64,000 nt of DNA, from the NCBI RefSeq assembly GCF_004339745.1, contig NZ_SMGP01000001.1:2170001-2234000 (forward strand), given 5' to 3'. Positions within the stretch are counted from its first letter, which is position 1, and each line of letters starts with the position of its first letter. Below are positions 60,554 through 64,000 of this stretch, in pieces. The stretch comes from Paraburkholderia sp. BL9I2N2 (GTDB taxonomy: Bacteria > Pseudomonadota > Gammaproteobacteria > Burkholderiales > Burkholderiaceae). Made by a program: the position numbers and the translations under genes. The notes beneath the pieces are model-generated. The model saw only the letters and a list, made by a program, of their open reading frames with translations, made no database searches and was not told where the DNA came from.

Positions 60554-61684
60554 TCACGAAGACTCCGCATCTCCGGCATTGCGCGCGGGGCACAGACGCC
60601 ATGCGGCCTTCGGTGCAGCGACGGTCTCGGCAACGTGGCGCCACCAGCGCTCGCCGCGATGCGGCGCGCTCAGATCCAGCCGCTCGCCCATGCGGGGCGT
60701 CGACAACACGACGCCGCGAGCGAGGGCCAGGCCCGTCACCCTTTCGAACGGCTCCTGCCAGCGATGCATCGCGAGGTCGAAGGTGCCGTTGTGAATTGGC
60801 ACGAGCCAACGGCCGCGCAGATCGATGTGCGCCTGCACGGTTTCTTCGGGCTGCATGTGAACGTACGGCCACTGCGCGTCGTAGGCGCCCGTCTCGACCA
60901 GCGTGACGTCGAATGGCCCAAGGCGCTCGCCGATCGTCCTGAAGCCTTCGAAGTAGCCGGTGTCGCCGCTGAAGAACACACGCAGATCATCGTCGACGAT
61001 CACCCACGACGCCCATAACGTGCTGTTGCCGTCGAACAGGCTGCGGCCGGAAAAATGCTGTGCGGGCGTAGCGGTGAACTGCACGCCATCGACGTCGGCG
61101 CCCTGCCACCAGTCGAACTGCCGCACCTTCGATGCGTCGATGCCCCATTCGATCAGCCGGTCGCCGACGCCGAGCGGCGTTAGAAACACGCCGGTGGTCT
61201 GCGCGAGCGCAAGCACGGTTTCGCGGTCCAGGTGGTCGTAGTGATCGTGCGACAGGATCACGCCGCGCAACGGCGGCAAATCGGCGAGCGCGATCGGCGG
61301 CGCATGGAAGCGCTTCGGGCCGAGATGCCGGAACGGCGAGGCACGTTCGGCGAACACAGGATCGGTCAGCCAGAACTGGCCGCGCAGCTTCAGCAGCATC
61401 GTCGAATGGCCGAGCCGGTAGAGGCTGCGGTCGGGCGCCGCATCGAGCTGCGCACGCGTCAGCGCATCGACGGGCAACGCGTCTGTCGGAACGGTGCCGT
61501 TCGGCTTGTTGAGCAACACGTTCCACACAATGCCGAGCGTCTTGCGCAGGCCCTCGACGGGACGCGGCTTGACGTTGCGAAAGCGTTCGCCGTCGTGCTG
61601 CGGCGAGGTGCTGGACAACGCGCGACCGCGTCGCGCGGCGGTAAAGCCAAGCATGCGGCTGACAACAGCGGGAAGCGACGTCAT
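60554..61684 (-). CDS. metallo-beta-lactamase-fold hydrolase (UlaG/NAPE-PLD type)
   Basis: The 376-residue protein has a hydrophobic-tolerant N-terminal extension and an MBL domain with metal ligands in SHDHYDHLD, and further histidines and Asp in PAQHFSG, SGDTGYF and PIHNGTFDLAMH. This is the NAPE-PLD/UlaG-like branch, which hydrolyses phosphodiesters or lactones, but the substrate cannot be read here. It is divergent from a TetR regulator over two operator-like dyads and is very probably controlled by it. Its start codon ATG at 61684 is family-consistent. Confidence 0.88.
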   Translation of the reverse strand: MTSLPAVVSRMLGFTAARRGRALSSTSPQHDGERFRNVKPRPVEGLRKTLGIVWNVLLNKPNGTVPTDALPVDALTRAQLDAAPDRSLYRLGHSTMLLKLRGQFWLTDPVFAERASPFRHLGPKRFHAPPIALADLPPLRGVILSHDHYDHLDRETVLALAQTTGVFLTPLGVGDRLIEWGIDASKVRQFDWWQGADVDGVQFTATPAQHFSGRSLFDGNSTLWASWVIVDDDLRVFFSGDTGYFEGFRTIGERLGPFDVTLVETGAYDAQWPYVHMQPEETVQAHIDLRGRWLVPIHNGTFDLAMHRWQEPFERVTGLALARGVVLSTPRMGERLDLSAPHRGERWWRHVAETVAAPKAAWRLCPARNAGDAESS

Positions 61685-61708
61685 AAGTCAGGCCATCCGT
61701 AGATAAAT

Positions 61709-61758
61709 GTACACTAGCCAGTGTAGTTTATTTTCGAGAAAAGTAAACTGCCCGGTGT
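61709..61758. promoter_or_regulatory. two TetR-type operators in the MBL / TetR divergent promoter
   Basis: A dyad TACACTAGCCAGTGTA at 61709-61724 is followed by a related dyad TAAACTGCCCGGTGTA at 61743-61758, with centres 34 bp apart, in the 85-bp spacer. They share the half-site TA(C/A)ACTG and are natural candidates for the binding sites of the TetR protein next door. Confidence 0.75.
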
Positions 61759-61769
61759 AAAATCCTTTT

Positions 61770-62384
61770 ATGGATCCCAGTGCCACCCATCAACGCCTGA
61801 CTGACCGCAAGCGGGTCGCCATCGTCGGAGCCGCGATCGAGGAATTCCTCGCGGCCGGCTACGACGCGACCAGCATGGACCGCATCGCCGCCCGCGCGAA
61901 CGTCTCCAAACGTACGGTCTATAACCATTTCCCAAGCAAGGAAGCCCTTTTCGCCGCGATTCTCCATCAGTTGTGGGACGCGAGCCAGAGCGGCGACGCG
62001 CCCGCCTACCGCGCCGACGAACCGTTGCGCGCGCAGCTGCTCGACCTTTTGGGCCGCAAGCTGCGGCTCCTGAACGACGAGTCCTTTCTGTCGCTGGCAC
62101 GTGTGGCGATCGCGGCCGGGATCCATTCGCCGGAGCGGGCGCGGGACATGGTCGCGCGCCTCGGCGAACGCGAGGAAGACCTGACCGTGTGGATCCGGGC
62201 GGCCGTCGCCGACGGCCGTCTCAAGACCGACAATCCGCTCTTCGCGGCGCTGCAACTGCAGGCGCTGGTGAAGGCCTTCGCCTTCTGGCCGCAGGTGACG
62301 ATGGGCCAGGCGCCGCTCGGCGAACGGGAGCAAAAGCAGGTCGCGGAATCGGCCGCCGACATGTTCCTCGCACGCTACGCATGA
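61770..62384 (+). CDS. TetR/AcrR family transcriptional regulator
   Basis: The 204-residue protein has the N-terminal TetR helix-turn-helix (VAIVGAAIEEFLAAGYDATSMDRIAARANVSKRTVYNHFPSKEALFAAIL) and a C-terminal ligand-binding domain of the TetR_C type with AcrR-like segments. It probably represses itself and the divergent hydrolase. No good ribosome site precedes the ATG at 61770, and translation may be weak or leaderless, since operator 2 ends 11 bp upstream of it. The ligand is unknown. Confidence 0.92.
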   Translation: MDPSATHQRLTDRKRVAIVGAAIEEFLAAGYDATSMDRIAARANVSKRTVYNHFPSKEALFAAILHQLWDASQSGDAPAYRADEPLRAQLLDLLGRKLRLLNDESFLSLARVAIAAGIHSPERARDMVARLGEREEDLTVWIRAAVADGRLKTDNPLFAALQLQALVKAFAFWPQVTMGQAPLGEREQKQVAESAADMFLARYA

Positions 62385-62480
62385 GCGGACCGCCGGAGCG
62401 TTTTCATGTGCATAAGGGTCGGCCAAACGTCTTGTTCGAGCGTCTACAATCTGTATTTTCGACCCGTTCAAACTGTGCCG

Positions 62481-63146
62481 ATGTCCCAAAAGATCGACTA
62501 CCTCAACCCCGCTCTTCCTCCTGGCCTCCGGCGCGTGTCGATGCCCGTGGTCGACGCGACCCCGACAACGCTTGACGGATTTGGCAGGCTCGTGGCGAAT
62601 CCGAGCGAGTGCCCGATCGAGATCGTGCAGTGGCCTGCAATGGGGACACGGCCCATAGACGCCGGAACCGGTGACGAGGCCGGCACTACCGAAGGCACGT
62701 TTGTGAGCGAATGGCGCGGGGACATTCTGTACGGTTCAAACGAGGCCGTGGGCGGCGACTACATTCTTGCGTACGCGACAGAGCCTGAAGCTGCCCGTGA
62801 CGACAACGCCCATGCACCGGAACGGATGTTGCTTTGGCACGCGAACTACCACCCGGATGGTGGGCAACTGTTCTTCCCTCTCGACCATCGCCCGTTCTAC
62901 GTTCCCTTGGCATTGCCCGGCGACGACATTGCGCCGGAGAAGTTCGTGTGCTTTCGCTTCGATGGACAGCAGGGTCTCTACATCCATCCGAACATCTGGC
63001 ATGAAGGGGTGTTCGCTCTTGGCGGGACCCAGCGGTTCTTTGACAAGCAGGGCGCCGTCCATGCACGGGTCTCTGTCGACTTTGCCCGCGAGTTCGGTTG
63101 TCTTCTCGAGGCGCCGATCGCCCGTGAGGCGCAACGGTCTGGTTGA
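62481..63146 (+). CDS. ureidoglycolate lyase family protein (AllA-like cupin)
   Basis: The 221-residue protein contains the recognisable ureidoglycolate lyase (AllA) segments: FGRLVANP near the N-terminus, the metal/substrate-binding HANYHPDGGQLFFPLDHRPFYVPLALPGDDIAPEKFVCFRF centre and IHPNIWHEGVFAL. AllA cleaves ureidoglycolate to glyoxylate and urea in allantoin breakdown. The start is uncertain; the ATG at 62481 is the family-typical point, with a longer frame to 62406. It is not next to other purine-degradation genes here, so the true substrate could differ; it is on the same strand as the TetR gene. Confidence 0.75.
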   Translation: MSQKIDYLNPALPPGLRRVSMPVVDATPTTLDGFGRLVANPSECPIEIVQWPAMGTRPIDAGTGDEAGTTEGTFVSEWRGDILYGSNEAVGGDYILAYATEPEAARDDNAHAPERMLLWHANYHPDGGQLFFPLDHRPFYVPLALPGDDIAPEKFVCFRFDGQQGLYIHPNIWHEGVFALGGTQRFFDKQGAVHARVSVDFAREFGCLLEAPIAREAQRSG

Positions 63147-63396
63147 GGCGGCGACCCGCAGCGGTAGAGCGCGGATGGTTTTGTCGTCGCCTGTGCCAAA
63201 TCAATGCGACGCAGTCACTGCGCCTCTGCCCTCATACGAGCAAGCCGCGACGACGGGCAGTAGAATCGCAAGAAGCCGCGCGCGTTGACATCGCCAGGAC
63301 GCAAGGCGCGGCAGTCAACCGTACCAAGGATTTCTGCAGGAAGGTCCGGCGCGCACCGACAGGTCTCGGACGCGCCCTTTCTGCCAAGGAGATCTC

Positions 63397-64000
63397 ATGA
63401 AGGTGCTCGCCGTACATCCCAGTGGCTTGATGTACACCCGCGTGTTCCTGCGACTCGAACCGCTCGGCCTGGAGACAGTCGCGGCCGTCCTCCGCGCGGC
63501 TGCGCACGAGGTCCGGTTGCTCGACCTGCAAGTCGAATCGCATCGCGATCTGGAGCGGTTGATCCGCAAATGGCGCCCTGATGCCGTGTGTTTCTCCGGC
63601 AACTACCTCGCCAATATTCCCGAAATCATCGATCTGTCGAAAGCGATCAAGGCGCAGTGGCCGGACTGCTTCGTGTTCGTGGGCGGACACAGCGCGTCGT
63701 TCACCGCAGCCGATATGCTCAAGCACGCCGACGGCGCAATCGACTGCGTGTTAAGAGGCGAAGGCGAAGCGAAGGTCGCCGAACTTCTCGACGCCGTCGC
63801 GCGCCACGCCGATCTATTGTCGATACCTGGCGTCGTGACCTGCCGCGGCGAAGGACCGCTGCCAGGCTTCGCCGAAAGCCTCGATCAGGTTCGCCCCGCG
63901 CGCGATCTGCTGCGACATCGGCGCAAATACTTCATCGGCGTGCTGGATCCGTGTGCCTCGATCGAATTCGCGCGCGGCTGCCCGTGGGATTGCACGTTCT
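63397..64000 (+). CDS. hpnR: hopanoid C-3 methylase HpnR, B12-dependent radical SAM, partial
   Basis: Only the N-terminal 201 residues are in the window. They show a B12-binding Rossmann-like domain (MKVLAVHPSGLMYTRVFLRLEPLGLETVAAVLRAA ... FSGNYLANIPEII ... FVFVGGHSASFTAADML, then CVLRGEGE) and end at the start of the radical-SAM cysteine cluster (FARGCPWDCTF). HpnR adds a methyl group at C-3 of hopanoids. AAGGAG lies 6 bp before the ATG at 63397, a good ribosome site. The nearly exact family wording makes HpnR the best call, though the C-terminal half is missing. The upstream 250 bp (63147-63396) shows no gene. Confidence 0.82.
   Translation, partial: MKVLAVHPSGLMYTRVFLRLEPLGLETVAAVLRAAAHEVRLLDLQVESHRDLERLIRKWRPDAVCFSGNYLANIPEIIDLSKAIKAQWPDCFVFVGGHSASFTAADMLKHADGAIDCVLRGEGEAKVAELLDAVARHADLLSIPGVVTCRGEGPLPGFAESLDQVRPARDLLRHRRKYFIGVLDPCASIEFARGCPWDCTF

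Noticed and set aside
60456..60872. 138-codon minus-strand ORF overlapping the hydrolase gene
   Set aside because: Overlaps the hydrolase 3' end in another frame; only its last 30 residues look unusual, so I listed the stretch only as an open question.

Overview
The window looks like a chromosomal segment of a high-GC betaproteobacterium of the Burkholderiaceae, most likely Paraburkholderia or a close Burkholderia relative. The reasons are the block tig-clpP-clpX-lon-hupB-tRNA-Val-tRNA-Asp-ppiD, the single-chain purL, the msrB-yciB-bolA-peptidyl-prolyl isomerase string, DUF2917, DUF3999 and DUF2339 proteins, and an hpnR-type hopanoid methylase. This is inference from gene content and codon use; no database was searched.

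Layout. 1-7.8 kb: the end of a TANGO2/NRDE protein; a minus-strand set of small-molecule enzymes (HSL-type esterase, SDR, CurA-type reductase, hotdog thioesterase); a small zinc-ribbon protein; a MocR-type regulator; a DUF2917 protein; and a LEA-type lipoprotein. 7.9-13.1 kb: a minus-strand acyl-CoA set (thiolase, FadB-type fusion, DmdB-like acyl-CoA ligase). 13.3-17.2 kb: selO, msrB, yciB, bolA and a parvulin isomerase on the plus strand. 17.3-19.1 kb: a hipBA toxin-antitoxin unit with four evenly spaced palindromic operators. 19.2-30.6 kb: purL, a DadA-like oxidase, nnr, pgi, a LolD/YbbA-type ATPase divergent from a TesA-type esterase, and a small lipoprotein. 30.6-39.8 kb: the protein-quality-control block, all on the minus strand. 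40.4-48.5 kb: glycerate kinase, MarR, a DUF3999/DUF2339 envelope pair (the DUF2339 frame is broken), a small conserved-looking ORF and a carboxylesterase.

48.7-58.2 kb is the most distinctive accessory region. An OccR/NocR-like LysR regulator diverges from a run of eight genes: a PotD-like binding protein (frameshifted), PotA-, PotB- and PotC-like transporter parts, an HcnABC/opine-oxidase-like set with two different DAO-type flavoproteins, and a RidA-type imine deaminase. Together they read as uptake and oxidative cleavage of an opine-like or N-substituted amino acid or amine. The substrate cannot be read from the sequence.

58.3-64 kb: a divergent LysR/SDR pair, a decayed GGDEF-domain remnant not visible as an ORF, a metallo-beta-lactamase-fold hydrolase divergent from a TetR regulator over two operator-like palindromes, a ureidoglycolate-lyase-like protein, and the first third or so of a hopanoid C-3 methylase cut by the window edge.

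Two otherwise well-conserved genes (DUF2339 and the binding protein) each carry one frame break. These may be real mutations or base-calling errors. No CRISPR array, insertion sequence, prophage or rRNA was seen.
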